The notes beneath the pieces were generated by a model. It had not been told where the DNA came from, ran no database searches, and saw only the letters and a list, made by a program, of their open reading frames with translations. A DNA stretch of 64,000 nucleotides from Zoroaster sp. YZ-2022 (taxonomy: Eukaryota > Echinodermata > Asteroidea > Forcipulatida > Zoroasteridae): assembly GCA_029582265.1 (NCBI GenBank), contig CM055822.1, positions 46,105,916 through 46,169,915 on the forward strand. The letters run 5' to 3'. Positions 37,013 through 51,173 of the stretch are shown one piece after another (the first letter of the stretch is position 1; each line of letters opens with the position of its first letter). The translations under genes and the position numbers were made by a program.

Positions 37013-37267
37013 CCAGTTCGTGTCGGAGGCCGTGTATACACGCAATTTTTTTTTGTACAGCAGATCGGAGAGCGTCTAAACACGCCACAGGATTCTCGGG
37101 GATATTTGTATAGATTCCCGGTCGACGTGGCAACGAGCCATAAGCATACGGTGGAATACGCGGTCTCCCCGGTCACGCTCTGGTGAGCACCATTGGTCGT
37201 GTTTGTGCGGTAAAAATAAACCCGCCACGGGGTTCGGAAAAACTTTTTTATTCCCGGTGCGAACTGG
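37013..37267 (+). repeat. ACCAGTTCG MITE, copy 3
   Basis: A 255-bp near-identical copy flanked by TTAA at 37009-37012 and 37268-37271. Confidence 0.93.
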
Positions 37268-37391
37268 TTAATGTCATCATTTTCTTAGTAAATATATTTC
37301 ACTCATCAGTTTTTCACAGTAGTTGCATTACTATATATCCAGACCTTACCCAGCACAAAAAAACTCAGAAATTTATTATACACTGCATGTA

Positions 37392-37440
37392 CATAATAAT
37401 AATAATAATGTATAGATTTATATAGCGCACTATATAAGAG
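37392..37440 (-). repeat. SINE tail remnant
   Basis: An AAT run followed by gatttatatagcgcac is the 3' tail of the Leu-type SINE in reverse orientation. The body is missing. Confidence 0.75.
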
Positions 37441-37772
37441 AAAAATGTTGGTTACTCACGTTACATTTTTCGGACATGCATTAAATGTTACAAAACATAC
37501 ATATATAGCATACATGTAACAAATTTCTTAAATTATTATTTTATGCCGAGTAATGTCTGGGTATAATGCAACTAATATGAAAAAACAGAGTGAAATATAT
37601 ATTATGGCATTAAGATTGGGCCCAAAACCTCAAAAGGTATGAAAACAAACTTGTTAAAGTTTTTATTTCAGTGAGAAAATAGTGAAAAAGCATTCAGATT
37701 TTTTGTATTCATTCTAATGTGGAATTTATGTCTCCAGAGGAGAACAAATTATTTGTGAAATAATTTGATTAA

Positions 37773-38057
37773 CCCTCTTACACATGGAAGCCACTCCGAT
37801 CCACAAAATTCTGTTCTTTAGCAACCTTCAGTACATATACATGTACATGTACATGTACATGTACAAGCCTGCTGTCCTTTCCAAGTAATCTTACAAAATT
37901 AACTGCCACCCAAGGCCACTGTAAATGTTTGAACATATTAGTATGGCATGCAATGTATCAATGGGAGACCACTTTACCCTGCAATCTCAGTGGTGTGGCA
38001 GTGCACAGAAGGGTAACCATAGGAGGCCACTGGCAACAGCTAATGATTGTAGGAGGG
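37773..38057 (+). repeat. TTAA element, ggccactccgatcc interior, copy 2
   Basis: A 285-bp relative of 14595-14905, flanked by TTAA at 37769-37772 and 38058-38061. It contains a (TACATG)n run absent from copy 1. Confidence 0.9.
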
Positions 38058-38125
38058 TTAATTAATTGCACTTACGGGGAGGGTGTACAACAGTGTCATT
38101 TGGTAACGTACATGTACGTTCATTT

Positions 38126-38560
38126 TAAGCTTGGGCAATAACATGATAATATCGAATATCGCGATACCTTTTTTTATTCGATTACGATATATCGAGAACC
38201 TTTTTAAGTTATCGAGATATCGGCAAATCGAGATATCGGCAAATCGCGATTAGAAAAGATGAAACGTGATTAAATAAAATCGCCATTGTGAATCAAGCCA
38301 GAAATTCAACGGAAACAAAATTAGGAGTCTTTTCAGCTTTTGGAAGTGAGAAACAAACGTGAGCTACTTCATAAGTACACGCTATGCAAACGAATTTACG
38401 ATTTGCTGTGATGCTTGTAGAGGGGTACATACCCGTGTATGGTTATCGGCGCTAAAGAAATCATGCATGAATGAAAAAAATAATCGCGATACTAAAATCG
38501 CGATATATATTTGCCGATATATCGTGGATGAAAAAAAATAATCGATATCGCCCAAGCTTA
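38126..38560. mobile_element. hAT-type element, TAAGCTTGGG termini, copy 2
   Basis: A 435-bp element with an exact 8-bp target duplication GTTCATTT (38118-38125 and 38561-38568). Its interior is alignable to 32347-32714. Confidence 0.93.
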
Positions 38561-38568
38561 GTTCATTT

Positions 38569-41500
38569 CAACCCTCTAGTTTTCTAGAAATATATCATAA
38601 AAACTAACCTGTGAAAGTATCATCACAACAGGTTCTCACATAATTTATGATATAAAACAACAAAAACCTGTGACATGTTTTTTTTTTTAATGTTTCACAA
38701 AAAAAGTTGCTGTCCTGCAACTTTTTGTAAATTCGACATACATGTAACAATTCCATTTTTCTCCAAGATGAATTTCAATTCAATTAATTTTTCAATTCAA
38801 TTAATTTTTCAATTCAATTCATTTTATTTCCATATCAATACCATTGGTAGCAAACAAAATTATTATGACAAAACAAAAGCAGCAAAATTAATAAGAGAAG
38901 TGATAATCATGAATAATATATATACGAGTGGTATGATATGGAGGGGGCTCATATAAAGCAAGCTTGTTAATTATGAGCTCCCTATAACTGGGAGTGAACT
39001 GTTCACATTCTCGAGATCAAGTAATGAAAAAAGAAAGAAAAAAAGAACGTGAACAGAGCACAAGCGAAAGATTTTAGGTTGGTACAAGACAAACACGTAA
39101 ACGCATAAAATAAACAAATGCACAAAATAAGCAAAAGAAAAGGCAGTATCAAATAAATTTTACGGTATAAAAATAGATAAGTGTTTTTAGATGACATTTT
39201 AAATTACATACATCAGTAATCAACTTGGAAAGCCCTGGAATAATTAATCAGGATGACTGATATGTGTACAGTTAATTAAGTTAATTTTATTTGCCGATTT
39301 GAAAGTCTATCAAGGCTGTACCTTCATTTTAAACGACAGCACACCAGACAGAAATATTTAATATTTCATGGGATGTTTGATACATGTACCGTCATCAACT
39401 TAAATACACTAAGTTTCTTTTATATCAGTGATCATTACCAACAGTGCCAAGGGGCTTTAAAATGTATTTTATGCAAATTATTCTTAGTTCCTGTCAACAA
39501 ATAGTCTAATTAATGTCTATTGGAGCCGCTGTTATGAGGTAGGTATTTTTTCCCACAATCAACCCCAGACAAACATGCAATGTACAATGTACTTACTGCT
39601 CACAATCAATACTGCACGGATCAGATGACATACATGTACCAAAGGAGTATGGAACTGTTGTAGCTATCCAACTACATGTAAATGCAATGCAGGATCCTTG
39701 CCTCCTGTCACTCGCATGCTGCACTAGTGAGCAATCTCCATAGTTCCTGAAGAAACCCACAAAGAAGTCCATGGATGTCTAGCTACCACGCTCAGACAGG
39801 ATTCTGACCTAGAGGAATTGAAGTCTTAATCTATCGGCGGCCCAGGAAGTAATTTGACGCACTACAGCACTTCATAAAATAATGTAACTTCTGGACAGTC
39901 ACTAACCAGATCTTGCCCATCTCATTTCAGCGCAAAGTGGAATCTTTGAGTCTAAAAATACATGGGCAGGATCATCAGCATATACACATGTATGTATGCG
40001 TCATTGTCTAAGCGGCTGTTAACAATAGAGTACAATGTCGACGAATGATTGGTCGAAACCAAAGACTCTTCATAAATAAACACAAAAAGCTTCAGGTGAG
40101 AAATACATCACTGTTACTGGCATTCCATCACATCATGGACATTAACACAGAAAGCTAGCCATGAAGGCAATTATTTTATTTCTGGGTTGATGACTGGGCA
40201 GGTTTCAAGCGAGCTAGATGGGGATGGCCAGCGTAAATAACAAAAACCTTGTCAAGCCAGTTGTGTCTGTGATTAAACTACCAAGCAAGATAGTCCAATC
40301 AAATATTTGGAGAGTGGCCAAAGACTATACTGCCAAATGTCACAACTTAGCCTAGTAGCCGCCAGACACCGTCACCAGGAAGGAGTTCGATCCTCCGCTC
40401 TGACATCGACGTCATGTTTTCTAAATCTCAACGTCATCTCGGTTCGGGGAAGGGGAGTTGGGTGGTGGGGTGTTCTAGCGTGGAGTGTTGGACTCAATTA
40501 AATCAGGTTTTCTCATTCACCAATGTGGTATCGCTCATGAAGTCTTGTACATATGTAATCCTTGGTGCTAGATGTAACTTTCTTCTTTGCGCAGCTCAAA
40601 AAGTTACTTTGCACCGCAGATGCCAGTTCAATTTCACGCACATCGCCATGTTGCACAATTCAAACTGACAGGAACATACGGTGTCTGCATTACAGATCCA
40701 ATGCAATGTTGTAGCCCGGGCCAGATTCAATTTGACACCACGGTGCACTGCTTGAAGTACACACCTTCCGCTCCGAATCTGCATTACTAAACCCAGTCTG
40801 GCGACACCCCTCCTGTACTGACATCACACCCAATGTGCGCTAGTCAGACACGCCCTGGGTCGATTGCTGGTTGACCCTACAGGTGCCCTGTAGACCCATG
40901 TAAGTGTCATGAAGGAAATTAATACATAGGGTTTCCTTCCTGGAGATTAATATAACAATCAAAACCATACACTTGGCAACAGGAGTCATCTCAACGCATT
41001 CGCAAGTAAAAACCAATGAAAAACAAAATACTAACTAGTACAGGAATATGGTTGGGGTGGGGTTCTTTGTCAAGTATAATACTATTCATGCTTGTGTACA
41101 CACTGCTGGAATTGTGAGAAGACTTCTTACACAAGTACATGTACTGTATACCGTGTTTTACACACTCATTTTCACCAATTATGCAGGACAGTATTTCCAC
41201 CTGCCCATTCAAATGCGAGGTGACCACCTCACACTTTTTTTTTATTGCCAATAGACCCACTTTGCAATGTAAGAATTGCTAGAATAAAATAAGAAACGAA
41301 AATCCTTGTATTTGTGTTATATTGTAAGTGTTCTTTCCTGCTTTTTTCTCGATTATGGGTTTGACATTTTAGCACTTGTAAGTTTTTCTTACAACTACTA
41401 ACCAAAAATTAAATACCACCTCACACTCGTCATCAGCCAGGGGGAAACACTGACGCAGGGGTGGCTCTTCATAGCCGCCCGGCTGCCAAAGGCAGGTAAT

Positions 41501-41869
41501 TACTAAATTAACCGTCAGGCAAGTAAAACTTCAACATGACCAGTCAGCGAGTAACATTTTAAGAGGAGAGTACTGGCGGCTTTCCAAAACACTTGCGTCA
41601 GGTTTGGAAAAAATCTGCGTACCTATGTACATTTTTGTATCCAGTGTGACAAAGGGGTGGGAGAGGGAGGGGTAAATGCCAACAACAGTAGGGAATAGAT
41701 TTGGGCAATATACATGCATGTACAGTGTAAGCTACAAATTAAAAAAATCCATGTCAATGTACATAGAATTGTAGATCTAGATACATTTAAGAATGTTTGT
41801 ACCTGGAGGGGGGCAGGGGAATGCTTTCTTTTCGCCATATTGATTCATCCAAATACTTTTTGTGCTTGA
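38569..41869 (-). other. intron DNA, largely repeat-poor
   Basis: No clear mobile elements are recognised. The part from about 39550 to 40560 is less AT-rich and free of the window's repeat families. Short frames lack domains. Confidence 0.45.
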
Positions 41870-42098
41870 AGGGAGAGTATCATCATGATCGAAGCCGGCA
41901 ATCAACAGGGCATGGAATCGGTGTCCTAATTTAAGATGAACACAGTGATTGAAAATTACTGGCTCATTTACATGTATGCAGCAGCAAGAGTAATATGACC
42001 TTACGTATATGTGGCGTATTGTGTATTTTCAGTCACTGAATTAATCTAAAACTAGCACTCCGATTCCATGCCCTGTTGATTGTGAAGATATCGTCCCT
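41870..42098 (+). repeat. GGGACAGTATC MITE, copy 6
   Basis: The left end is GGGAGAGTATCATCATGATC. The right end (gatatcgtccct) runs into TTAACCCTCCTAC (TTAA at 42099-42102), so a TTAACCCTCCTA-type terminus follows directly. Confidence 0.85.
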
Positions 42099-42102
42099 TT
42101 AA

Positions 42103-43078
42103 CCCTCCTACTCTCAATCCATTTTGCCAGACCCGCCAAAACCCTTCATCTGTTACTTTTTGAAAGATTGAATAACATATTGTACTACATGTTGCATTCC
42201 CACATAAAGCCAAGTACATTTTTTTTTACATTTCAAAACCTTTCATTGGGTTTTTAAAGATCAAATTATGCGACGGTATTTTCGGTGAACATCTCTTGTG
42301 CTTGATAAAATAATGTCCTTTCGAAAACTGACATTCAATACACTTGCTACTTTTTTTTTTCTGGTCGGAAGGTTACATTGTGTGTATTTAAGTTACTGTA
42401 TGCCCCGGGGAACAAAAAGTAAATAGCAAAAGCCAAATTTATCTTTCTGTAATTAAAGCAATTTTTACTGGCCATCATTTGCATGATTTCCAGACACTTG
42501 AGATACCTGTATACATGTGTACATATGTACATTGTGTTCTAACAATACTCATCATTTGGGAATAAGCTGGGTAAACAGTAATTAGTCTTTTCTAGAAAAC
42601 ATTGGGGGGGGGGGGGCCTTATCCCTAACCACCCCATATCCTGAAAAAAATCCTCCATGAGGCACTTTTTTGGGAAAATTCAGCACTGTTGGAAACTGGT
42701 ACTTTCACCTCTTCCAACGGGGCAAAATTACTAGCTGGCAAGAAGTACAGGCCATAAGTGCTGAATATGAAAGATCAACGAAAATGCATGGTGCATTTTG
42801 CAGATAAGGGCATGTTTCCAAAAGTGCACCGATGGATTTTGGAGGATTCAAGAAGGTTCCTAGCCAGAATACCTAGGGGGTTAGGGTTACATGTATGTAC
42901 ACGTATTTAAGGATTGCAAGACAATAAATAATTTTTACAAAAAAGTGGGAAATGCAAATGTACTGGCACTACCTTATGTATACCCGGCCCCACCCCAACC
43001 TGAGGCCCCACCCCAACCTGAGGCCCCAGCCCATTGTACAACTGAACTCAAGCTATTTTTATAGATGCTTTTGCTGTT
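42103..43078 (-). other. intron DNA with fragmentary TTAA-element ends
   Basis: Starts with a CCCTCCTACTC terminus whose partner end is not found. It contains a G homopolymer near 42604 and a fragment with ggattttggaggattc and gggggttagggtta near 42835-42890. Confidence 0.5.
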
Positions 43079-43256
43079 GACCCTAACCCTCTACTGGTAT
43101 TTCACAATGCAATGACAAAACAGTGTGCAGGTTGCTTGCTCGATGCAACAAGATCCACCAGCTAGAACAATGGTTCTTTTGTTCTCTGCTGAGGGCAACA
43201 AGATGCAACAACTTTTCACTTTTGTTGCATCTTGTTGTATTGAGCGTGGTTAGGGT
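43079..43256 (+). repeat. gcaacaagatgcaac repeat, copy 2
   Basis: Termini ACCCTAACCC-like and GGTTAGGGTTAA. The interior is shared with 20535-20700 in inverse orientation. TTAA at 43256-43259. Confidence 0.8.
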
Positions 43257-43324
43257 TAAAACAAAGAAAATTCTATCTAGACTTCTTTCTCTCTGTTTAG
43301 TGCTTGTGGTTCGTTGGAAAAGTT

Positions 43325-43617
43325 ACTTGCCAAGGTGTATACATGTACATGTACTGTATGTAGTGTACTTAAAAGTCAAACACTGTCAAACCTGACGTGT
43401 AGTAAACTTGTACATTTTACAGGTCAAAATGAGTCAACCATTTTTGACTGGTAAAAGCATTGTCTTGTATTGTTCAGGGTGGTCAAAATGACTGTAAAAA
43501 ACAGTCAAAAATGTGCATAGGGGTCAACAGTCAAAACAGGCAGTTGATTGGTTTGGACCTTTATAGCTACGTACTTGCCACTGAAGTGCAGCTACATGTA
43601 CATGTATAGTAGGAGGG
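43325..43617 (-). repeat. TTAA element, CCAGTCAAAA-type interior, copy 4
   Basis: Reverse-orientation copy. The terminus TAGTAGGAGGG is followed by TTAA (43618-43621). The far end, near cttgccaaggt, is degraded. Confidence 0.82.
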
Positions 43618-43621
43618 TTAA

Positions 43622-45029
43622 GAGTTGGCAGAGGTACATGTAAAAGTTTTATCAAAAGCCCCTCCCTCCAACCACAAGACAAAAAAAACCTTCCCACACC
43701 CCCTTCCCATCTCCTGCTCCTCTAGCCCTGTACCCACACTTTATTATCAAGATACAATCTATATGTGATGACATATGTATCTGGGCAAGTGTGTCTGTCT
43801 GGAAGCTCTTGGCTACCATTGGGGGGGTAAAATGAGAACAAATTATCTGAGGAAATCAGAGTCTGCAGTCATGGCTACTGCCCGGGAAACGACGACGGAC
43901 ACCAGGTCTGGGGAGACAGGTAAACTAAGCACTGTCTTGACAGGAAATGGACAAATCTGATTACAAGTTCCAATGCAGAGACCGCGATATGTATTCACAG
44001 CAGTATCAAAAAACTTATCAATTGATTTGATTTTTGCCATACACCTATGTTAGTATGAAGCACTGTATACTCTGTGCTTTCCAAGTGTCTGCATGAAAAG
44101 CTCTACAGGTGACACCCGACCCCAAAATTCAAATTAACTGACCATTTGAATTTGGGAGTTGTTGAATGCTGTGCATTGTTAACCAATGACATCCATAGTT
44201 ACATGTAGGTACAGTACATGTAATTATCACTATAGTTCAATGCCTCTATATTGAACAACTAATGTGTTGTTAAATGACTAGCAAGTGACCATGTCCCAGC
44301 TGTCATCACTTCAGTTTATACCATGCTCGATATGCAGCAGAGTGCCACCCCCCCTCCAAATGTCCCTATAAAATAGATACACTAACACACTGTTGTTCTA
44401 TTGGACTCCCCCCCCCCCCCCGAAATCCTCTAAAGAATTCCTAAGATTCCTGGAACACAATGAAGACACAATGGGAGAGGGGGTGCACTCTGCCGCATAT
44501 CGAGCATCATGACTTCAGTGAACTTTACATGTGGACCACATGATGCTAGTTCTTGTGGTGTGCACTAATGCGCAGAAATCTTTGTCTGCACAATGGGGCC
44601 ACAGACAATGATGATGAAGTCATCACTGTCAGAACAACACGATTATTGCAAGATAAGAACCAGGTGTGGGTGAGGGGGGGTGGGATGGCTCCAAATATGA
44701 TGTCCAAAAGGGAGGGGGGTGAGGCTTTATGCACCGCAGGTCTCGGGAAGGTGCATCTCCTATTTTCTGGTCTAGAACCACACCTGATAAGACCATGCTG
44801 CAATCACAGAATTGAATTTTGTCGGAAAAAAACAATAAATCTCCCCGATGTTACATGTACCTGCACTCAATCGTTGTAAGTATATGTACATGTTAGTAAC
44901 TTATGTATTTGTATGTACTGTACATGTACCGTTTGTTGCACATACATGTACATGTACACTCTGTTGCAGTTTGGGGTATGACAATGATGTAATGATATCA
45001 CAGAAAATAGTTCTCGAAAAGGTTCCCCC
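43622..45029 (-). other. intron DNA, no feature seen
   Basis: Contains C and G homopolymers (44408-44421) and (TACATG)n patches. A short segment around cactctgccgcatatcgagcat recurs in inverse form near 44322-44350. No coding signal. Confidence 0.5.
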
Positions 45030-45244
45030 CCCATAAGTCTCCAGTTGATGGATCGATTGGAATTCTGCCACGCTGTGTTTTAAATGACTTTTTCACATAC
45101 ATGTGGTGGGGTATGGATGTTTTTGCCCGATTGGTGCAGCCTGTCTTAGCCACCATACAAGAAATTTGGTCTGGTTCCAATACCCGCGTATACACTAATT
45201 GGTCAACCTATGACCATAAACCGGAGACCTTTTTTTTGGCCTTA
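45030..45244. repeat. Harbinger-like MITE (GGCCAAAAAAA), truncated copy
   Basis: The right part only (gatcgattggaattctgcc to ggagacctttttttggcc), followed by TTA. Confidence 0.78.
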
Positions 45245-45417
45245 ACATTGTGCCACATTAAATCGAAATAAATGCTAAAAGGTACGTAACAAAGACATCA
45301 GCATTAGTGTGTACTTGTGAGTTGTCATGCTTACAGCAACAACCAATTATACATACTGTTATCTCTACAATGAATACTAAAAAAAAGTAATGTCTGGACG
45401 GTGTTTACCTCTGGTTT

Positions 45418-45640
45418 CGTTGGCATGAAACAACTGTGAATATTTCTATTCCCCCTGGATGGGATGCCAGTCTATCACAGGTTACTTCCCTAGCTATTGC
45501 CAGGTACCCATTTATACTCCCGGCGGTCAAGCGTCTTACTAAAGGACGCAAGCACCACGGCCACAGTGAGGATTCGAACCCATATTCTGGCGACTCAGTC
45601 CGATGCGCTAAACTGTTCCGCCATGGCACCCCTACAACAA
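45418..45640 (-). repeat. tRNA-derived SINE, second family
   Basis: On the minus strand a tRNA-like head (gccatggcggaacagttta, box B GGTTCGAATCC) is followed by aaatgggtacctggc and a tail (gactggcatcccatccaggg) resembling LINE-derived SINE tails. It differs from the Leu-type SINE body. Confidence 0.75.
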
Positions 45641-47335
45641 AAACTCGACTGCTAAAGGGTTCAAACTATATGCACGTAACATGTACAGTACGTAAGAATC
45701 TTCCTGAATCCATCGTAGGCATGCAGTACCATCATACATGTACATTGTACCTATCAAACTGATGGACTCTTCAGGAAATGGTATACCCGGCCTTCTGCAG
45801 AGCATCGTTGGCTTGGCTAAAATGAATTCTTCAAAATCCAACAAAACCAGCCACTGATCAGTTTTAAACATGTTAACTTACCATGTGTATGGTAGACTCC
45901 AGACGGGTGAACCTCTGCTGGTGTGACAGTGGTATTGAAAACTTATATCGTTTTGGCTATCAGATTTAGAATTCAGCTTTACTAATTGCAAGGGGGACCA
46001 AGTATCAGGGCTTTACTGCTATTTATGAGGCATAAATCTCAGACCGACTAGGTCCACTGATGAGAGTACCCACGAGATGTTTGCTGGTCGTATCCTCAGA
46101 TGATTATGGGAGAATGTGTTAAGTCACTAATCTACAGTACCAATCATTTATATCTCTATATTCGAGGCAAGTCACGGCAGCATGCATCTCATCAATAACT
46201 GTGTTCAGGAACTATTGTCCACTGATCCTAAAATAGACTCCAACTACCAAAAATAGAAATTATTTCCCAGAAATAGATATTTTGACAAAGCCCATTCTTA
46301 TGAGGGGACAAGCGTATCTGTTCCATTCAGTTCACCCAGGCGCCCCGACCGGTGGACTTGATGTACATGTGTACAATAGCTTGATGGATCAGCAGTCAAG
46401 GCCCAGACATGCCTGATGCATCTGAACCCCTTCTCACAATGGGAAGAGTTATTTTAATCACTGCCTTAGGCGAATATTTCTCAAAATAGATTTACTTTGT
46501 GGGTGCACTTTAGGTTGAACAAAGGACTGAACTTGACGGTTGGTTCATTTTTTTTGGTGCCAGTCCTAGGGTCCCTTACCAGCCTACATCCTACACCTGG
46601 AAAGTTCACTCATTGTTGATCTGAAGTCAAGCATAAATCCAGGCAGCTGAAACTTATGAATGCAGAGCCTCTACACACAAAAAAAAAAAAAAAAAAAACC
46701 CACTTCTAACAGAGCTTGTTCCCTCCGGCAAAATTTGCCAAAAATAGAGCTTTTCAAAACAGAATTTATTAGTATTTACAAACAATTAAAGTAAGCTCTC
46801 ACAGCAACGTTAGTGCAACTGTGACCAATTGTGTGCTTCTTGGTTGGCTAATCACGCCTGCTGGTGTTTTTCTGAATTGCTTGACAAATGCGGTCTCTTT
46901 TGGGAGCACACTATTGTACTTTATGTACTTCTTCATGACTACCAATTGCTGTCCGTCCGCCCCCCACACTTTTGCTGTCTGTAGTCCGACCTGGGAATTT
47001 GATCAAAACATTTGAGAGGGGTTTGAAAATCTTGTTTTATTGATTCCAACCTTGGGGTTTCCACAATTTGAGTGTACATGGAGTTGGCTGACTGTTGGGG
47101 GTACAATGTACATGTATTTTAAGGTTAAGGCACAAGAGTGGTAATTAAAAACTAACCAAATTTTAATGTAAAACTAACTTACATGCAGTACAAAGCGAGT
47201 ACCTTCCCTATAAATAATTTTGTCTGAGGAGCTGTAATTTTTATTATTTTGTTAACATAATTTCCAATTTGACTTCAGGAAAGACTACTTTTTCCTAAAT
47301 ATTACATTAGAATGAATACATTCACATGAATTTAA
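45641..47335 (-). other. intron DNA, repeat-poor from about 45.9 to 47.1 kb
   Basis: Mostly single-copy by eye, with one poly-A run at 46680-46698. No splice-flanked frame. A possible regulatory block, unproven. Confidence 0.4.
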
Positions 47336-47697
47336 CCCCCCCAAAAAAGTCTCTGGTTTCTGGTCATCGGTCGGCTTCAAAATCAGTGCGTTGACGTTTA
47401 TTGTTTGTTTTTTGTTTTTTGTTTTTTTTGCCAACAGGGAAATACGTGATACATGTACATGTATATGTACGCAGCGACCAAATTTCCCAAACCAAGTATA
47501 GTGGCTAAGAGAGGCCTTGGGAAAACGTTCATACCCCTATATGTGAAAAAGTCGTTTAAAACACAGCACGGCAGAAATCTAATCGATCCAGCAATTTTGG
47601 CTGCAATTGGACATCGTTTCATAACAAACAAACAAACAAAATTTAAAATGCCAACGGGGAGACCAGAAACTGGAGACTTTTTTGGGGCCTTTTTTTA
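47336..47697. repeat. Harbinger-like MITE (GGCCAAAAAAA), copy 5
   Basis: The interior is shared with 8435 and 24974 (gatccagcaattttggctgc). The termini are altered (CCCCAAAAAAGTCTCTGG at left). Confidence 0.8.
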
Positions 47698-47924
47698 AAT
47701 GCATAATTTTCACTGTATGTACATACTATGTACATGTACAGAAATAAGGTGAAACTTTGACAGGTTGGGCTGAAACATTTCTTTTATACATTCGGGAATA
47801 TTTACATACATGTATGTGTTTTTACAAAATTGTTTACGGGTACCCTCATCCGAAGATTTCCAGTTTCGGGTATCTGGTTCCCGAAAATTAAACAAAAATT
47901 AAACAATCATTGCGGCAAGTTTAT

Positions 47925-48275
47925 TAATAATAATAATAATGTGTGGATTTATATAGCGCACGTATCCACCAACTAAGTGGTGCTCAAGGCGCATTATATT
48001 ATTATCCCTGCTCATAAGGCTCATAAATCATTCCTGAAACCATCTCAGCTCCCTGGGGAGTATACAGCTCAATTGCTACCATTTCTAGCGCATATAGAGC
48101 AAACCAACTCTGCCTTCACAGGTACCCATTTAACCCCTGGGTGGAGAGAAGCAATTATGATTAAGTGTCTTGCTCAAGGACACAAGTGTCACAGCCGTGA
48201 TTCGAACCCACATTATGTTGCTAACACCAGAACTTGAATCCGGTAAGCTAGACCGCTCGGCCACGACACCCCATT
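47925..48275 (-). repeat. Leu-type SINE, copy 2
   Basis: Reverse orientation. AAT tail, gcgcacgtatccaccaac 3' domain, body, and tRNA-like head at about 48188-48267 (box A tggccgagcggtc, box B ggttcgaatca). Full length, about 340 bp. Confidence 0.9.
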
Positions 48276-48689
48276 ATTGATGCTTTTTGATTGAAAATTT
48301 ATACACATTGTGCCATTTGCCAACGATCTAGTTTGTGTGATCGATCGTCAGGTGAGATGCTGACGTTTGGTTAACAGAAAGATTCGGAGTTACCAGTTAC
48401 TATTAGCAAACTAACCGGTAACTCCCAGTTCCAGCAGGAGTATCAATCTTCCTGTGCTTTCATCTTACAGAAAATTATTATGTTGAATTTACCAAAGTTG
48501 TCTTGGCCATTTTTATAAAACATAATTTTTTTTTAACCCTAACCACCCCAAACCATTCAAACTCCAACAGCAGGGTTAGTTGGATTTGATGGACTGGGTA
48601 CTGTATAGCCCTGACAGGGCTACTTTGCATCGGGTCAGGTGAACCAATTCTATGCCTACAGAATAAGACTTGGTATGATTTGACAAAAG

Positions 48690-48990
48690 GAAAAAAATCA
48701 AAAAAAAAAAAAAAAAATGGGTAGTGGGCCTAGGTCTCCCTTTGGTCTAGAGGACAAAGCCCTCTGAACCTCCTGGATGTTTAATTTTGGAGGATTTATA
48801 GACTCTCCACATCCCCACAAACAAGAAACTAGAGGTTTGGACACAATACAACCTACATGTACATTGCACTTCCTTCTTTCCCTGTGGCTACTTCTATTCT
48901 TTCAAGAAACATTTTGAGGCAAAGGGAAATTTGTAAAAAAAAATCCCAAAACCAGGAAAAATCCTGAGAAATCACAGGATTGATAATGAT
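48690..48990. repeat. dispersed repeat (cctcctggatgtttaat family), copy 3
   Basis: Same orientation as 5450-5680 and the most complete copy. Confidence 0.82.
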
Positions 48991-49611
48991 AATAGTAACA
49001 AATATTTACATTTTCACTGGTCTACAGGTCAATTCAAATAATTTCTAGAACCAACTCAACTCCCTGGGGTAAACATTACCAACTGATGGTACATGTACAT
49101 GTATGGTGTGCATATAATAAAGTAAGGATACAGTGGTAGTTCATCAAACACAATACCATCTCTGCCCTCTCACACACAGATCCATAATGTCTTGCTCAAT
49201 GACAAAAGTGCCAGCTACAACAATACCGTCTACTAGGCTTCGAACCAATGTTATGAAGACTAAGCCACTGAATCAAAATTGATATTTGCTAGACCACTCA
49301 GCCATGACACTCCGCACACACACACACACGCTGTTCGTGACTGCATGCACGTCATGTGGACGCACACATGTACATGTACATTGTTGTATGTGTAGATCCC
49401 AGAGCTCACAACTGTACGCAATCCACTGTCTCAGTGCGAGTTTAATGTGAAGTCCTTTTACACAAGTCATGTGCAATGTTCAAATTTGTACAGGTACACG
49501 GAACAGTTTCACTTGTACTGCGTTAGCACAATTTGTTTATCAAAATTCAAGATAAATCATGAATTTTGATTAAGCAAATTGTGAATTTTCCTATTCAAAA
49601 TAAACATTATA

Positions 49612-49843
49612 TACATAACAGCAAAAGAAACGTCACCCCTAAAAATATTTATTATTTTCATTTTATAATTAATATAATTTGTTTAATGAAGAATATTATG
49701 AATATGAAGTGTAACACAAACACAATGTGGCAAATTTGGTTGACCTCAAAATTCGTCATGCATGATGTCCGAGGACACATAAGCTAAACACGTTCTCAGA
49801 CTTATCACAATTTAGGGGGTGACGTTTCTTTTGCTGTTATGTA
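49612..49843. repeat. Tc1/mariner-type MITE (TACATAACAGC termini)
   Basis: Near-perfect 30-bp terminal inverted repeats beginning TACATAACAGCAAAAGAAAC, flanked by TA. 232 bp, AT-rich interior. Confidence 0.92.
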
Positions 49844-51137
49844 TAGAACATGTCATTCTACAAAATTATTTCAGCTGGAAAACATGAGCTATGTAACGCA
49901 CATTTTTGAATGAAATCGTTAACTATGAGAGGAAAATTTAATTTTTTTTCCTCAAACCCAAGAGCAGTCATAGGAAATCCTTACTTCAAAGGTAACCTTG
50001 TAGGCTACAGTACAGTACATCATGTTAGTCATTGTGTGACATTTCAACAACTTAAAATAAAGTATCAGTTATTTGTACATCAATGTCAATTGCCATCGAT
50101 GAAAAAATTCTGTAAGATTGAATAGAAAACTGAATTTACACGACATGCCTAAATAAGTGAAATCAATAACGTTCCCCCCCCCCCAAAAGAAATAATCCTA
50201 ATTGATATATTGATTTTGAAAATTGATCAACTCCAGGTTAAGAGAATACTCAGTCTGAGGTCAGATTTGGTTCTAAGTCCCATCCATCCCAGGTGAATAT
50301 ATACCACCTGCCATGGAGCCATGTAAAAGTCTAATAATAAACGTTGCAAAGCTTGACACAGTTCACAATCCATCCCCCCCTCCCCCAATCTCACCGCCAG
50401 CCCCCCCACCCATCCAACAGGCCAGACTGGCTAGATGTACAGTAAGTTACTAAACTGTGTACTGACAACTATTGTAAAGAATACATGTGAACATGTTCAA
50501 CACAAAATCATAGGCACTATGATAGTACTGTAGGAAAGAATGTCAAACTCAACTGCCACTTGTGCACAATGTCTAAGCTTGTGTTTTTAACAGACGACAT
50601 ACATGTAATGGCCAACATCTCACTGAATGTGCATACATTTATTACTCAAAGTCAAATTCTCCCAAAATATCATTTCCAATCCTCACTTTCCTCTCCTTAA
50701 GTGTGTCCTCTATCATCTTTTAGAGGAAAATGTGTGATATTTGTCATTTTTTGGACAGAAAAGTGGCGGTTGTATTCAAGGTATTTGCCAGGATTTAGAA
50801 ATATGGTGTCCAAATTTGCTGGAAATTTCAAAACAGGTTGTCTAAATTGTTCACTTATTGAGTACAATAATTTTACATGTAAATGGCAGATGCAATAGGG
50901 TGTCCAAAATTGAAACGGGGTGTCCAAATGACAACAGACACCGCTCTGGCTAATACTAGGGTTTTCAGTTCGTACGTGCTTGACCGAAGCCCTCCACACG
51001 CACAGCGCATCGCGCACAACAAAAAACATCAAAATTTTAAATCTACAAATTCTATTACTTTTACCTGTTGAAATCTTATGTAATATACATGTAGCTCATT
51101 GGAAAGCTTATAGTTTCAGCTATCCAACAATGTACAT

Positions 51138-51139
51138 AA

Positions 51140-51173
<34 letters not shown>
